Shown: positions 7,929-18,037, numbered from the stretch's first letter. The stretch: 64,000 nt of DNA from an uncultured Lachnospiraceae bacterium (GCA_902761585.1 CACWKX010000005.1:1-64000), one strand, 5' to 3'. Program-made: numbers and translations. The notes: a model not told the origin generated them from the letters alone.

Positions 7929-9803
7929 ATGATGATAAGAGGCTGTATTTATTTCTTCTATGATAAATCAGGAGTAGTTGACGATTATGTTACATACTTG
8001 CTGGATGATTTGGTAAAGAATATTAACGAACTGGTAATTGTAAGTAATGGAAAGATCAATGAGGACGGACATCGTAAGTTGTCAAAGTACCATTGCGAGG
8101 TTATCGAGAGAGGAAATGAAGGTTTTGATGTTGGAGCCTATAAAGCTGGTATTGAATATTATGGTTGGGAAAAAGTTAACAGCTTTGATGAACTTATTAT
8201 GATGAATCATACCATCATGGGACCGGTGTATCCTTTTTCTGAGACTTTTGAGAAGATGGATAAACGAAAAGATCTCGATTTTTGGGGAATTACAAAGCAC
8301 TTGAAGTCAGGAGACCCATATAAAAGGAATCCGTATGGTTATTATCCTGAACATATACAGTCGCATTTTATTGCCGTAAGGAAAAGAATGCTGAATTCAT
8401 CAGCGTACCATACATATTGGAATAAAATGCCTGAGATTCGGACTTATATGGATTCGGTATGCCTTCATGAAACATTTTTTACCAAGCACTTTGCCGACTT
8501 GGGTTTTAAGTGGGATGTTTCTGTGGATGTGGAGGATTTAAAAGCGATTACAGCATATCCAGCGTTATACTATGGACGGGAATTGTTGGAGAATAGGAGA
8601 TGTCCTATCTTTAAGAGGAGAGCATTCTTCCACGATTATGGACAGTTTCTTGAAACAACAGCGGGGCAGTCTGCATATGAAATGTACCGTTACATAAAAA
8701 ATCATACATCATATAATGTTGACTTGATTTGGCAGAATGCACTGAGAACGATGAATCATGCAGATTTGGCGAAGAATCTTCATCTGAATCAAACATTGAG
8801 TTCTACGCAGGTTTCTTTAGATTGGAAAAATGACTTTTTTGCAAGAAATCGAGTGGTCTTGTTTGTACATATATATTATACCGATGAAATACCGTCACTG
8901 AGAAAGTATATTGATAATATCCCTTCGGAAATAGATCTTTTGCTTACAACCCAGACAGAAGAAAAGAAAACAATTATCGAGAGCGCTTTTCGGAACTGGA
9001 AAGGCCATGTCCAGGTAGAATTGGTAAAAAACAGGGGAAGAGATGTGTCGGCGCTCCTGATCGCAGGCAAGAAGTATTTAAGGCCATACGATATTGTTTG
9101 TTTTATCCATGATAAAAAGGTGACACAGGAAAAGCCGGGATCCATTGGTGAGGGCTTTGCGTATAATTGTTATATGAACACACTAGGGAGTCGTGAGTAT
9201 GTCTATAATATTCTTACAGACTTTGACACGCATCCTCGCCTAGGAGTGATTTGCCCTCCCAAGCCTATACATGGTCCATATATTATGGGGCTCGTTAATG
9301 ATTGGGGAAAAAATTATGAAAATACAAAGGACTTATTGAACAAATTAGGGGTTTGTGCACCTATTGACCGATACAAACTTCCGATTGCGCCGCATGGGTC
9401 TTGCTTCTGGTTTCGAAAAGAAGCATTGGAAAAGTTATTTGAATATGATTGGAAATATGAAGATTTTCCTGAGGAACCATTGCCGATAGACGGAACAATT
9501 TCACATGCGATTGAACGCTGTTACGCATTCGTAGCGCAGGACGCAGGATACTATACTGTGGTAGGAATGATTGATTCTTACGCGGCCATTGAATATACAA
9601 CTCTGCTGCATTATGCTGGGGCTTTTGCTACTCGTTCGCTGGTGGGGGCAGGTATCAATAGAAGCGCAAAACAGATTGACCGAGAAATGAAGATAAGGGC
9701 GGTGCTTCTGAAAATTATGCCGCCAAAGATGTTTGAAAAAACGATAAACTTCAAAAGAAAGTTATTTGGCCCATATATTACATATAAGTATGGAGATGAC
9801 TAA
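7929..9803 (+). CDS. RgpF-like rhamnan-synthesis family protein (paralogue 1)
   Basis: This 624-aa protein belongs to the RgpF family of rhamnose-polysaccharide assembly enzymes. The N-terminal half has YFFYDKSGVVDDY, GNEGFDVGAYKAG and LIMMNHTIMGPV blocks. The C-terminal half has NRGRDVSALL, CFIHDKKVT and PHGSCFWFRKEA, and an AQDAGYY segment near the end. Both halves resemble glycosyltransferase folds, so it is probably a two-domain transferase on the membrane's inner face. GGGG before ATG 7929 favours that start over ATG 7917. Two paralogues lie at 12.9 and 14.9 kb. The family is known from streptococcal rhamnan, but no dTDP-rhamnose genes are in this window. Confidence 0.8.
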   Translation: MMIRGCIYFFYDKSGVVDDYVTYLLDDLVKNINELVIVSNGKINEDGHRKLSKYHCEVIERGNEGFDVGAYKAGIEYYGWEKVNSFDELIMMNHTIMGPVYPFSETFEKMDKRKDLDFWGITKHLKSGDPYKRNPYGYYPEHIQSHFIAVRKRMLNSSAYHTYWNKMPEIRTYMDSVCLHETFFTKHFADLGFKWDVSVDVEDLKAITAYPALYYGRELLENRRCPIFKRRAFFHDYGQFLETTAGQSAYEMYRYIKNHTSYNVDLIWQNALRTMNHADLAKNLHLNQTLSSTQVSLDWKNDFFARNRVVLFVHIYYTDEIPSLRKYIDNIPSEIDLLLTTQTEEKKTIIESAFRNWKGHVQVELVKNRGRDVSALLIAGKKYLRPYDIVCFIHDKKVTQEKPGSIGEGFAYNCYMNTLGSREYVYNILTDFDTHPRLGVICPPKPIHGPYIMGLVNDWGKNYENTKDLLNKLGVCAPIDRYKLPIAPHGSCFWFRKEALEKLFEYDWKYEDFPEEPLPIDGTISHAIERCYAFVAQDAGYYTVVGMIDSYAAIEYTTLLHYAGAFATRSLVGAGINRSAKQIDREMKIRAVLLKIMPPKMFEKTINFKRKLFGPYITYKYGDD

Positions 9804-9814
9804 TAAGGAGACTT

Positions 9815-11248
9815 ATGAAAATCCGGAATTTGTGGGATAGAATACTGGTAGTCGGGTGCCTAATCCTTCTGATTGCAGGAATAGGGTATTATTTTTTGGG
9901 GTATGAGAGTCTCCAAGAAGTGGCTTATAAGGAGCAATATTCGGGAGAGAATGTTAATAAAATAATAACAACACTAGAAAAAGGGCGATTTGTTGAACAG
10001 AAGTTTGTGGTACATGCAGATTATATCAGAGGGGTTACGCTTTGCTTTGGTATGTTTGGAAATGTGCCAGATACGGGGAGTATCCATGTTCAATTTTTGA
10101 ACCAAGATGATCAGGTTCTGGGAGAGGTGCAACAGGATATTACTACCATTATCGATAACCAGAATCTGTATATTGCGTTTCCAGTGACCATCTCTATTTC
10201 AAGGGGGGAAGAATACAGCTTGCGCATTTGGGAGGAAAGACCAGATGGGACGACTGCAGCTGCTTTATGGGGAGTCGAAAAGCAGAGCGATTGTGACCTG
10301 TATGTAGACGGGGAAAAAACAGGAGACGGAACGATATTCTTTATTCCAGATGAAACGCGGAAGGGATATTATACGCCATGGTATGTATCGGTATGGGGAA
10401 TTCTCATGGTAGTGTTTGTGGGAGTTTGTCTTTTAGGAAAGCATACAGAGACAAAGGGAAAACGATCTGCTCTCACGGAGTGTGTACATATCTTTTCCGA
10501 CTACCGTTTTTTACTTAAGCAGCTGGTGGGAAAGGAGTTCGCTCTCAAATACAGGCGGAGCTATTTGGGTTTTTTATGGGTGATTCTGAACCCGCTGATG
10601 ACGATGATCATTATGTCTGCGGTATTTACGCATCTGTTTAAAAGTGGAGTTGAAAACTTTCCTGTTTTTCTGATTGTAGGACAAGTCATTTTTAATTTTT
10701 TTAGCGAGGCTACTACAAATTGTACAGGCACAATCGTAGGATCAGGTCAATTAATAAAAAAAATATATGTTCCCAAATATATATTTCCAATCAGTAAAGT
10801 GATGTTTTCGTTTGTGAATTTTGTTATTTCCTTTATTCCGGTAGCTGTAGTTTTGATTTATTTCCGGATTCCAGTGACGAGAAATGTTCTTTATTTGCCT
10901 TTACTACTTTTTCCGCTGTTTATGTTCTCTCTGGGCTGTGGCTTGATTCTGGCAACAATGCAGGTATTTATGAGGGATACGCAATACTTGTATTCTATTA
11001 TTGTGATGCTATTAAACTACTTGACTCCGGTATTTTATTCAACAGCATCGCTTCCACAGAACATGCAAAACGTAATGGCATTCAATCCTTTATACCACTT
11101 CATAACAATTGGAAGGAAAATACTTATGTATGGCCAGGCTCCTATGGTTCAGGAGATAGGAATTTGTTACTTGTTTGCTATATTTTTTCTGGTAATTGGG
11201 TTGAAGTATTTTTATAAGAAACAAGATAGATTTATTCTCTATATTTAA
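9815..11248 (+). CDS. Polysaccharide ABC exporter permease with added extracytoplasmic domain
   Basis: The C-terminal 250 residues (about 225-477) are a TagG/RgpC-type ABC-2 permease: YRRSYLGFLWVILNPL opens it and six hydrophobic helices follow. Unusually, the protein starts with a separate module: one membrane segment (about residues 9-29), about 160 mainly beta-type polar residues that should lie outside, and a second membrane segment (about 193-212). Ordinary permeases have about 260 residues; the second permease of this window (32016) has 263. The start follows AAGGAG 11 bases after the preceding stop, and the ATPase starts 9 bases after the end. The extra domain might hold the emerging glycan or a wall enzyme; this is inference. 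Confidence 0.85.
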   Translation: MKIRNLWDRILVVGCLILLIAGIGYYFLGYESLQEVAYKEQYSGENVNKIITTLEKGRFVEQKFVVHADYIRGVTLCFGMFGNVPDTGSIHVQFLNQDDQVLGEVQQDITTIIDNQNLYIAFPVTISISRGEEYSLRIWEERPDGTTAAALWGVEKQSDCDLYVDGEKTGDGTIFFIPDETRKGYYTPWYVSVWGILMVVFVGVCLLGKHTETKGKRSALTECVHIFSDYRFLLKQLVGKEFALKYRRSYLGFLWVILNPLMTMIIMSAVFTHLFKSGVENFPVFLIVGQVIFNFFSEATTNCTGTIVGSGQLIKKIYVPKYIFPISKVMFSFVNFVISFIPVAVVLIYFRIPVTRNVLYLPLLLFPLFMFSLGCGLILATMQVFMRDTQYLYSIIVMLLNYLTPVFYSTASLPQNMQNVMAFNPLYHFITIGRKILMYGQAPMVQEIGICYLFAIFFLVIGLKYFYKKQDRFILYI

Positions 11249-11257
11249 GGTGGATTT

Positions 11258-12031
11258 ATGAGTGATTTTGTATCAGCAGGTGCTCTGTCTTGCGCAGTTG
11301 AAGTAGAGCACGTTTCTATGCATTTTAATATGGCGAATGAAAAGGTAGATAGTCTAAGAGAATATCTTACGCGCATATTGTCAAGAAAGCTGTTTTACCA
11401 AGATTTTATTGCTGTGGATGATGTATCTTTTTCAGTGAGTAAAGGAGAGATATTCGGTATCGTCGGAACAAACGGAAGCGGAAAATCAACGATGTTGAAG
11501 ATGATCGCGGGAGTTTTGAAGCCGACGACAGGAACCATCATCACTCACGGTTCTATCGCTCCGCTTATTGAACTAGGGGCGGGATTTGATGGAAACCTGA
11601 CGGGAAAGGAGAATGTCTATCTGAATGGGGCACTCCTTGGCTATAGTAAGGAATTTCTGGACGCGCAATATGAAAATATTGTAGAATTTGCTGGTATAGG
11701 TGAGTTTATGGATATGCCACTTAAGAATTACTCTTCTGGTATGGTCGCGAGAATTGCGTTTGCAATTGCGACATCAGTAAAGCCGGATATTCTCTTGGCA
11801 GATGAAATTCTTTCTGTAGGTGATTTCATGTTTCAGCAAAAATGTGAGGAGCGGATCCAGGTGTTGATGGAACAGGGAACGACAGTACTTCTGGTTTCTC
11901 ATAGCTTCGGTCAGATTGAGAAACTATGTGACAGGGCGCTTTGGATAGAAAAAAGCAAGCAGGTTATGGTTGGTCCAGCAAAAGAAGTATGTGAAGCATA
12001 TCATCATGTGGCAAGTGGGGACAGAACATAA
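11258..12031 (+). CDS. Polysaccharide ABC exporter ATPase (TagH/RgpD/Wzt type)
   Basis: This 257-aa nucleotide-binding subunit has Walker A GTNGSGKST (residues 70-78), the LIELGAGFD segment typical of polysaccharide/teichoic acid exporters, an YSSGM signature and ILLADEILSVGD as Walker B. It partners the permease immediately upstream to flip a lipid-linked glycan outward. There is no long C-terminal carbohydrate-binding domain of the Wzt type. An AAGGTGG Shine-Dalgarno site precedes ATG 11258. Confidence 0.9.
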   Translation: MSDFVSAGALSCAVEVEHVSMHFNMANEKVDSLREYLTRILSRKLFYQDFIAVDDVSFSVSKGEIFGIVGTNGSGKSTMLKMIAGVLKPTTGTIITHGSIAPLIELGAGFDGNLTGKENVYLNGALLGYSKEFLDAQYENIVEFAGIGEFMDMPLKNYSSGMVARIAFAIATSVKPDILLADEILSVGDFMFQQKCEERIQVLMEQGTTVLLVSHSFGQIEKLCDRALWIEKSKQVMVGPAKEVCEAYHHVASGDRT

Positions 12032-12064
12032 AGTCAATTTTTCAGAAAGAGGGCGGGAAATAGA

Positions 12065-12910
12065 ATGAAGGTCGTAGTTACTGGGGCAAGTGGTTATATG
12101 GGTAGACATGTGGTACAGAAGCTTCTTGATCAGGGACATGAAGTTTTGGGAGTTGACTTTGTAAATAACGGCTTAGATCCACGTGCAAAGTTTAAAAAAA
12201 TAGATATTTTTAGCAAAGGGGAAGATATATATCAAGAGCTAGGAAGGCCGGATTTATGCATCCATCTAGCTTGGAAAGATGGATTTGTACATAATTCGGA
12301 TGCACATATGGCATATCTTTCATCACATTTTGAATTCATGCGGAAGATGATCGATAGTGGGTGTCCTAGGCTTGCATGTATGGGAACTATGCATGAGGTG
12401 GGATACTGGGAAGGAGCAATTGATGAAGATACACCCTGTAATCCCCTTTCTCTTTACGGAGTTGCGAAGAATGCGCTGCGACAGGCAATTTTGCTATATG
12501 CAAAGGACAAGTCGGTGAATATCTACTGGTTAAGGGCTTACTATATCCTTGGAGATGATATGAAAAACAATTCTATCTTTCATAAGCTTTTGATAGCTGA
12601 TGACGAAGGGAAGGAATGGTTTCCATTCACTTCGGGAAAAAATAAGTATGATTTTATCAATGTCGAAGACCTGGCTGAGATGATATCTTTGGCTTCAACA
12701 CAGGATGAGATTACGGGAATTATCAATGTCTGCTCGGGCGTTCCTGTTTCGTTGGGAGAGCGTGTAGAATCTTTCATCAAAGAGCACGATTTACATATCC
12801 GTTTGAAATATGGTGCATATCCGGACAGAGCTTATGATTCTCCGGTTATTTATGGCGATAATACAAAGATAAACCAGATAATGCGCAATTATCGTAAAAG
12901 ACAGGGTTGA
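12065..12910 (+). CDS. Extended SDR NAD(P)-dependent epimerase/reductase
   Basis: The 281-aa product has a Rossmann TGASGYMG dinucleotide site (residues 7-14) and a catalytic Y-x3-K in SLYGVAKNAL. The DFINVEDLAEM segment is typical of nucleotide-sugar epimerases, dehydratases and reductases. It probably makes or modifies a nucleotide sugar used by the neighbouring transferases. The substrate cannot be named; RmlD-like or UDP-sugar epimerase roles are both possible. GAGGGCGGG precedes the ATG. Confidence 0.8.
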   Translation: MKVVVTGASGYMGRHVVQKLLDQGHEVLGVDFVNNGLDPRAKFKKIDIFSKGEDIYQELGRPDLCIHLAWKDGFVHNSDAHMAYLSSHFEFMRKMIDSGCPRLACMGTMHEVGYWEGAIDEDTPCNPLSLYGVAKNALRQAILLYAKDKSVNIYWLRAYYILGDDMKNNSIFHKLLIADDEGKEWFPFTSGKNKYDFINVEDLAEMISLASTQDEITGIINVCSGVPVSLGERVESFIKEHDLHIRLKYGAYPDRAYDSPVIYGDNTKINQIMRNYRKRQG

Positions 12911-12929
12911 AGATAGATAGGAAAAAGAC

Positions 12930-14852
12930 ATGCTCATTGAAGAGAATAATGTAAAGCGTGCTGCCATATACTTTGTTTACGATGCAGAGGGTATCATTGA
13001 CGACTATATTCCGGTGATTCTAAGCGCACTAAGAAAACATATAAATAGAATTGTGGTTGTGGCAAATGGAAAGCTAGGAGATGAGGGACGAAACAAACTT
13101 AAGGCAGTAGTCGATGATATTGTAGTCAGGCCTAATACCGGTTTTGATGGGTGGGCCTATAAGACTGGTATTGAGTATATCGGATGGGATGAGCTTAGAA
13201 CCTATGATGAATTAATTATGATGAACCATACCGTTATGGGGCCTGTGAATTCTTTTGATGAGATGTTTGACACAATGGATGGTCGGGATCTTGATTTCTG
13301 GGGAATAACTAAATTTTATAAGATCCCCACAAATAGTATACAGAAATGTGAATATGGATATATACCCGAGCACATCCAGTCTTATTTTATTTGTGTAAGA
13401 AAAGAGATGCTGTCTGACATCAGTTTTTTTAACTACTGGAATGAGTTTCCTCAGATTAATTCTTATTCAGAAGCAGTTGGTAAGCATGAAGCAATCTTTA
13501 CCAAAAAATTTGGAGATATGGGATTCCGCTGGGATTCCTATGTCTATACTGATGATCTGGAGAAAACACATCCGGCGCCAATAATGTACGAGGTTAAGGA
13601 ACTGGTTGAAAATAGGAATTGTCCTGTTTTTAAAAGAAGGATTTTTTTTAATCCGGCGGAAGAAGTACTAGAAAACAGTGTTGGCAATGAGACCTCGGAA
13701 TTTATACAGTATCTTAAAGATAGTGGAAAATATGATATAAACTTGATCTGGGAGAACATCCTGAGAACCTGCAGACTGGATGATATTGCAAGTGCAACGC
13801 ATCTGACAAGGATTATCCCATCTGAATTTTGCCAGGAAGAGCATCCAGTCGTAAATAACAGTTTTAAGAGTATGGTGGTCATTCTGGTACGCTCTGAAGA
13901 GCTGTTTGATGAATTGCAACGGCTCTTGGCATGGAATCGGGGACTGGTCGATTTCCTTATTTATACAGACACTAGTGAGAAGCAAGAGCACTTGCGCCGT
14001 ATATTGTCTCTGGTGGGGGAGAATAGTACAGATCATGTGACAGTTAATAGTATCCAGGGTACCAATGAGGAAAATTACAAAAAAATTATTGAAAAAATTG
14101 GCAAAATATGTGGCAGATACAGATATTTTTGCTTTCTGTCTGACCAAATCTACGATGGAAGTTCTTTGAATCTTGATACTCTTCATGTGCTTACACAAAG
14201 TATGTTTAGATCAAAGGCAAGTATACAATACATTGAAAATCTATTGGAAAGTGATAGATATGTAGGCATGCTAGTACCTGCAATCCCAGTTAATGGCAAA
14301 TACTATTCGCGACTTGGAAGAAGGGAAGGTGAGTATCTATGCTTAAAAGAAAATTGGGATAAGCTACATTTAACAGTTCCTATGCCCATTGTCCTTGGGG
14401 AGTTATCCCCTGTTGATGGCGTCTTCTGGATTAAATCGAAGGTGCTATACAAGGTAATTAGAAGAGTAACAGAGAGCCGGAACATCGAAGTAAAATCATT
14501 AATTCTTCTGCTTCCGTATTTACTCCAGAATGAAGGGTATTACACATTAGCGGTGATGGATAGGGAAATTGCAGCAGTTCAAATTAGTATCTATCAGTAT
14601 TATTTACGAATGCTGACAACTGATATCACAAATATTGTTGGAAGAAATACATACAAGAAGATGATACAAGAGATGAAACTCTTTCAAAAATTCAAAAATG
14701 TTTCGAATGGGTACAATCAGTATAAAGGTACGATATCTTATAAAATTGTAAAAGGAATAATGGATTTTCGCTTTCCTTTTAAGAAGCAGATAATGTCTTC
14801 TCTTTACAAGGCGAAGAAAGATGGTAATAACCAGAAGATAGAAGAGGAATAA
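12930..14852 (+). CDS. RgpF-like protein with diverged C-terminal half (paralogue 2)
   Basis: The N-terminal half of this 640-aa protein matches the other two RgpF-like proteins closely: YFVYDAEGIIDDY, NTGFDGWAYKTG, LIMMNHTVMGPV. The C-terminal half does not keep the NRGRDVSALL and HDKK blocks of its neighbours. The corresponding stretch reads NSIQGTNEENYK and CFLSDQIYDG. PAIPVNGKYYSR and SPVDGVFWIKSK still align with later blocks, so the domain fold is probably kept while its site is altered. It may have a new specificity or act as a partner of the adjacent paralogue. Confidence 0.75.
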   Translation: MLIEENNVKRAAIYFVYDAEGIIDDYIPVILSALRKHINRIVVVANGKLGDEGRNKLKAVVDDIVVRPNTGFDGWAYKTGIEYIGWDELRTYDELIMMNHTVMGPVNSFDEMFDTMDGRDLDFWGITKFYKIPTNSIQKCEYGYIPEHIQSYFICVRKEMLSDISFFNYWNEFPQINSYSEAVGKHEAIFTKKFGDMGFRWDSYVYTDDLEKTHPAPIMYEVKELVENRNCPVFKRRIFFNPAEEVLENSVGNETSEFIQYLKDSGKYDINLIWENILRTCRLDDIASATHLTRIIPSEFCQEEHPVVNNSFKSMVVILVRSEELFDELQRLLAWNRGLVDFLIYTDTSEKQEHLRRILSLVGENSTDHVTVNSIQGTNEENYKKIIEKIGKICGRYRYFCFLSDQIYDGSSLNLDTLHVLTQSMFRSKASIQYIENLLESDRYVGMLVPAIPVNGKYYSRLGRREGEYLCLKENWDKLHLTVPMPIVLGELSPVDGVFWIKSKVLYKVIRRVTESRNIEVKSLILLLPYLLQNEGYYTLAVMDREIAAVQISIYQYYLRMLTTDITNIVGRNTYKKMIQEMKLFQKFKNVSNGYNQYKGTISYKIVKGIMDFRFPFKKQIMSSLYKAKKDGNNQKIEEE

Positions 14853-14860
14853 TACCAGTC

Positions 14861-16756
14861 ATGATTATTGATGATAAGGCAAATTCTCGGGCAGGCATCT
14901 TTTGTGTATATGATAAAGACGGAATCATTGATGACTATATTATTGTTTTGCTTGATGCACTACGAAAACACTTGGGCTATATCCTTACTATGGTGAACGG
15001 AAAGCTGACCCCGGAGGGGCGAGATAAATTAAAAACCGTTTGTGATGAGATAATAGTCAGGAAGAACAAGGGGCTTGATAGCTGGGCGTATAAGGAAGGG
15101 ATAGATTACATAGGCTGGGATAAGTTAAATGAATATGATGAGTTGATCATGTTCAATGATACAATTATGGGACCGGTGAATTCCTTTGAAAAAATGTTTG
15201 AAGTGATGGCATCCCGCGACCTGGATTTCTGGGGAATAACAAAATTTCACCATGTGGATTACAACCCGATAGAATCGTGTGAGTATAATTATATCCCTGA
15301 GCACTTGCAGACATATTTTATCGGCGTGAGAAAGAGCCTTTTTAACACGGAAGAATATCAACATTATTGGAATGATTTTCCTGTAATAAATACATATACA
15401 GACGCTGTCGGGAAACACGAGATGAGATTTACTAAATACTTTTCTGACAGAGGATATAAATGGGCGGCTTATGTTGATTCAGACCATTTGAAAAGCTACA
15501 ATGTCTATCCGTTGCTTTATTCGACCATGGAGATTGTAAGGGAGAAAGGATGTCCTATTTTTAAAAAACGCATGTTTTTTCATGATGAGACAGATATTCT
15601 TGTTAATTCAGCAGGTAACGATGCTGCGGTGTTTTTCTCTTATCTAAAAGTCAGTGGTAGGTATAATACAGATCTGATTTTAAAAAACTTAATTCGGAAA
15701 TGCAACATGGAGGATTTGGTTAGATGTTTAAACTTAAGATACATTTTGTCAACAACAGAAGGCAATTTCCTGAAAGATAGTAATAAATATTCAGTTGCTA
15801 TTTTGATGCATATCTATTATGAAGATTTAATTAATCAAATGTGTAACTATGCAACATATGCGCCGGAAGATGCTGATATTTATATTACGACATCTGACGA
15901 GGAGAAAAAAAAGAAAATAGAAACTATATTTAAAGCACGATTGAAGAACCGAAGGATAGAGGTTCGCGTAATTGAAAATAGGGGAAGAGATGTTAGTGCG
16001 CTATTAGTTGGAATGAAGGATGCGATATACAGCCATGATATTATTTGTTACTTGCATGATAAGAAAACGACCCAGTTATATCCGGGAAGTGTAGGAAAGG
16101 GTTTTGCAAAAAAATGTTATCAGAATATTATACCGAGCAGGCTTTATGTCAAACAAATTTTAGGATTGTTTGCTAATAATCCTAGGCTTGGAATGCTAAC
16201 CCCTCCGATTCCAATCCACGGCCATTTTTTTGGTAATATTGGGAATGAATGGGGACCTAATTTTAAAAGAACAGAGGAATTAGCTAATAAAATTGGGCTG
16301 AAAGTTGACTTGAGAAAAGACAAGATGCCAATCGCTCCCTTTGGTTCAGTGTTTTGGTTTAGATCAAAGGCAATGTATAAATTATTTGATCTGAATTGGG
16401 AATACAAGGATTTCCCAGAGGGGTTTGGTGGAATAGATGGATCATTACTACATGCAATCGAGAGAGTCTACCCGTTTGTTGCACAGGATGCTGGATATTA
16501 TAGTGCAATTGTTATGACTGATCGGTTTGCTGAAACAGAATATGATAGTTTGAAGTTTTATGTAAAAGGGATTAATAGTAATTTGACAGGCTTCACGGAA
16601 CAAGATATGTTTCATGGCCAAAAAAATGAAATAAAACAATATCCCAAAGATATTCTGGGTATTTATAGAGAGAACAGTTTGAAATATCAGATCATGCAGA
16701 GTACATCAACATATAAGATATTGAACGCTATCTATTCCAGAATAAAGAGAGGATAG
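14861..16756 (+). CDS. RgpF-like rhamnan-synthesis family protein (paralogue 3)
   Basis: The 631-aa product has the complete set of family blocks: CVYDKDGIIDDY, NKGLDSWAYKEG and LIMFNDTIMGPV in the first half, and NRGRDVSALLVG, CYLHDKKTT, PFGSVFWFRS and AQDAGYYSA in the second. The FNDT variant (MNHT in the other two) is closer to the classical NDS/NDT motif of RgpF, so this copy may be nearest the ancestral enzyme. It lies 8 bases after paralogue 2 and 9 bases before a GT2 gene, in one transcription unit. Confidence 0.8.
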   Translation: MIIDDKANSRAGIFCVYDKDGIIDDYIIVLLDALRKHLGYILTMVNGKLTPEGRDKLKTVCDEIIVRKNKGLDSWAYKEGIDYIGWDKLNEYDELIMFNDTIMGPVNSFEKMFEVMASRDLDFWGITKFHHVDYNPIESCEYNYIPEHLQTYFIGVRKSLFNTEEYQHYWNDFPVINTYTDAVGKHEMRFTKYFSDRGYKWAAYVDSDHLKSYNVYPLLYSTMEIVREKGCPIFKKRMFFHDETDILVNSAGNDAAVFFSYLKVSGRYNTDLILKNLIRKCNMEDLVRCLNLRYILSTTEGNFLKDSNKYSVAILMHIYYEDLINQMCNYATYAPEDADIYITTSDEEKKKKIETIFKARLKNRRIEVRVIENRGRDVSALLVGMKDAIYSHDIICYLHDKKTTQLYPGSVGKGFAKKCYQNIIPSRLYVKQILGLFANNPRLGMLTPPIPIHGHFFGNIGNEWGPNFKRTEELANKIGLKVDLRKDKMPIAPFGSVFWFRSKAMYKLFDLNWEYKDFPEGFGGIDGSLLHAIERVYPFVAQDAGYYSAIVMTDRFAETEYDSLKFYVKGINSNLTGFTEQDMFHGQKNEIKQYPKDILGIYRENSLKYQIMQSTSTYKILNAIYSRIKRG

Positions 16757-16765
16757 GAATAAATA

Positions 16766-18028
16766 ATGCCCCAAGTCAGCGTCATTCTTCCCAATTATAA
16801 TGGTGGGAAATATATTGCAAGGACGATTGAAAGTGTACTGAAACAGACTTATGAGGATCTGGAATTAATTGTCATTGATGACGCATCTATAGACCATTCA
16901 AGAGAAATCATATCCAGTTATAAGGATCCTAGGATAATAGTCAAATATAATAAGATTAATCGTCATATTGCCTATACATGTAATGAAGGATTGAAACTTG
17001 CATCAGGGCAATATATTGCGCGTATCGACAGTGATGATTACTGGGATGAAACGAAGCTAGAAAAGCAGGTGGAGTTCATGAACCAACATCCTGACATAGG
17101 AGCCTGCTTTACGCGTGTTCATTTGATTGATGAAGAGGGAATCAATGCTGACAAGCGTTTCCCTGCATTGTCAGGCCTTTATAATCTCCAGCAAAACAGA
17201 AGCCAGAAAGAATGGATACATTTTTTCCTCTTCGTTGGAAATTGCCTTTGCCATACTTCAGTTTTGATTAGAAGTTCTGCGTTGGATAAGGTGGGGAGGA
17301 AATATTCACTTGCATATGTTCCAGCTGAAGACTATGAATTATGGACGCGGCTTGTAACTGAATACCCTATTCATATTCTTGAGGAACCGCTTGTGTACTG
17401 TCGCTGGGGGAGCGGTGAGAGTAAGGTTAGTAGCATGAAGAACGAGGGACTGACTGCATTTGAAAATGTCCAAATGCTTGTGCGTGAGAAATATCTGAAC
17501 ACGGTTTCAGATGCGCGACTGAGGGAATATTTTTCGGATGAGTTTATACTGAAAGATGCGAAAAGTCCAGAAGAACTATCGATAGAGAGAGCGCTCCTTC
17601 TGATGAAGTGTACGGAGAGGTCAACTGGGAAAATTGGATTTTTGGGTTGGGAAAGACTCGCAGTGATACTAGAAGATGGTAGAAATCTGTCTTTGCTTGA
17701 AGAAAAATATCGGTATTCCCTTCCGGATTTGTACCGTCAATATCGAATAAAGAACTTTTGGGATTTTGAAGCACAAAATGAAGTTAATAAGCTTCAGGAT
17801 GAGAAGAAAGAGGCAGATCAAACCATTGAGGGGCAGAACCAGGCATTGTTAGATAAGCAAGAAAAACTAAGCAATATGGAAGAGCGGTTGGAGAATATGA
17901 AAAAACAACTGGAGAATACGGAGAAACAATTAGAGGATGCAAAAAAACAACTGGGAAACGTTTCAGAAGAACTGGAAAAGTACTCAAATTCTCGAATATG
18001 CAGGATGATAAGAAAACATATGAAGTAA
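16766..18028 (+). CDS. GT2 glycosyltransferase with C-terminal coiled coil
   Basis: Residues 1-230 are a classic GT2 domain: VSVILPNYNGGKYIARTIES, LIVIDDASIDHS, RIDSDDYW (DxD) and PAEDYELWTRL. From about residue 335 the chain becomes a long charged coiled coil with nearly repeated units (EKLSNMEERLEN, MKKQLENTEKQLED, AKKQLGN), ending in a basic RICRMIRKHMK tail that could touch the membrane. GT2 enzymes usually end near 330 residues, so this is an added module. It could oligomerise the enzyme, dock it to partners or set spacing. It sits between paralogue 3 and an acyltransferase gene. Confidence 0.85.
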   Translation: MPQVSVILPNYNGGKYIARTIESVLKQTYEDLELIVIDDASIDHSREIISSYKDPRIIVKYNKINRHIAYTCNEGLKLASGQYIARIDSDDYWDETKLEKQVEFMNQHPDIGACFTRVHLIDEEGINADKRFPALSGLYNLQQNRSQKEWIHFFLFVGNCLCHTSVLIRSSALDKVGRKYSLAYVPAEDYELWTRLVTEYPIHILEEPLVYCRWGSGESKVSSMKNEGLTAFENVQMLVREKYLNTVSDARLREYFSDEFILKDAKSPEELSIERALLLMKCTERSTGKIGFLGWERLAVILEDGRNLSLLEEKYRYSLPDLYRQYRIKNFWDFEAQNEVNKLQDEKKEADQTIEGQNQALLDKQEKLSNMEERLENMKKQLENTEKQLEDAKKQLGNVSEELEKYSNSRICRMIRKHMK

Positions 18029-18037
18029 GGATTTGTG

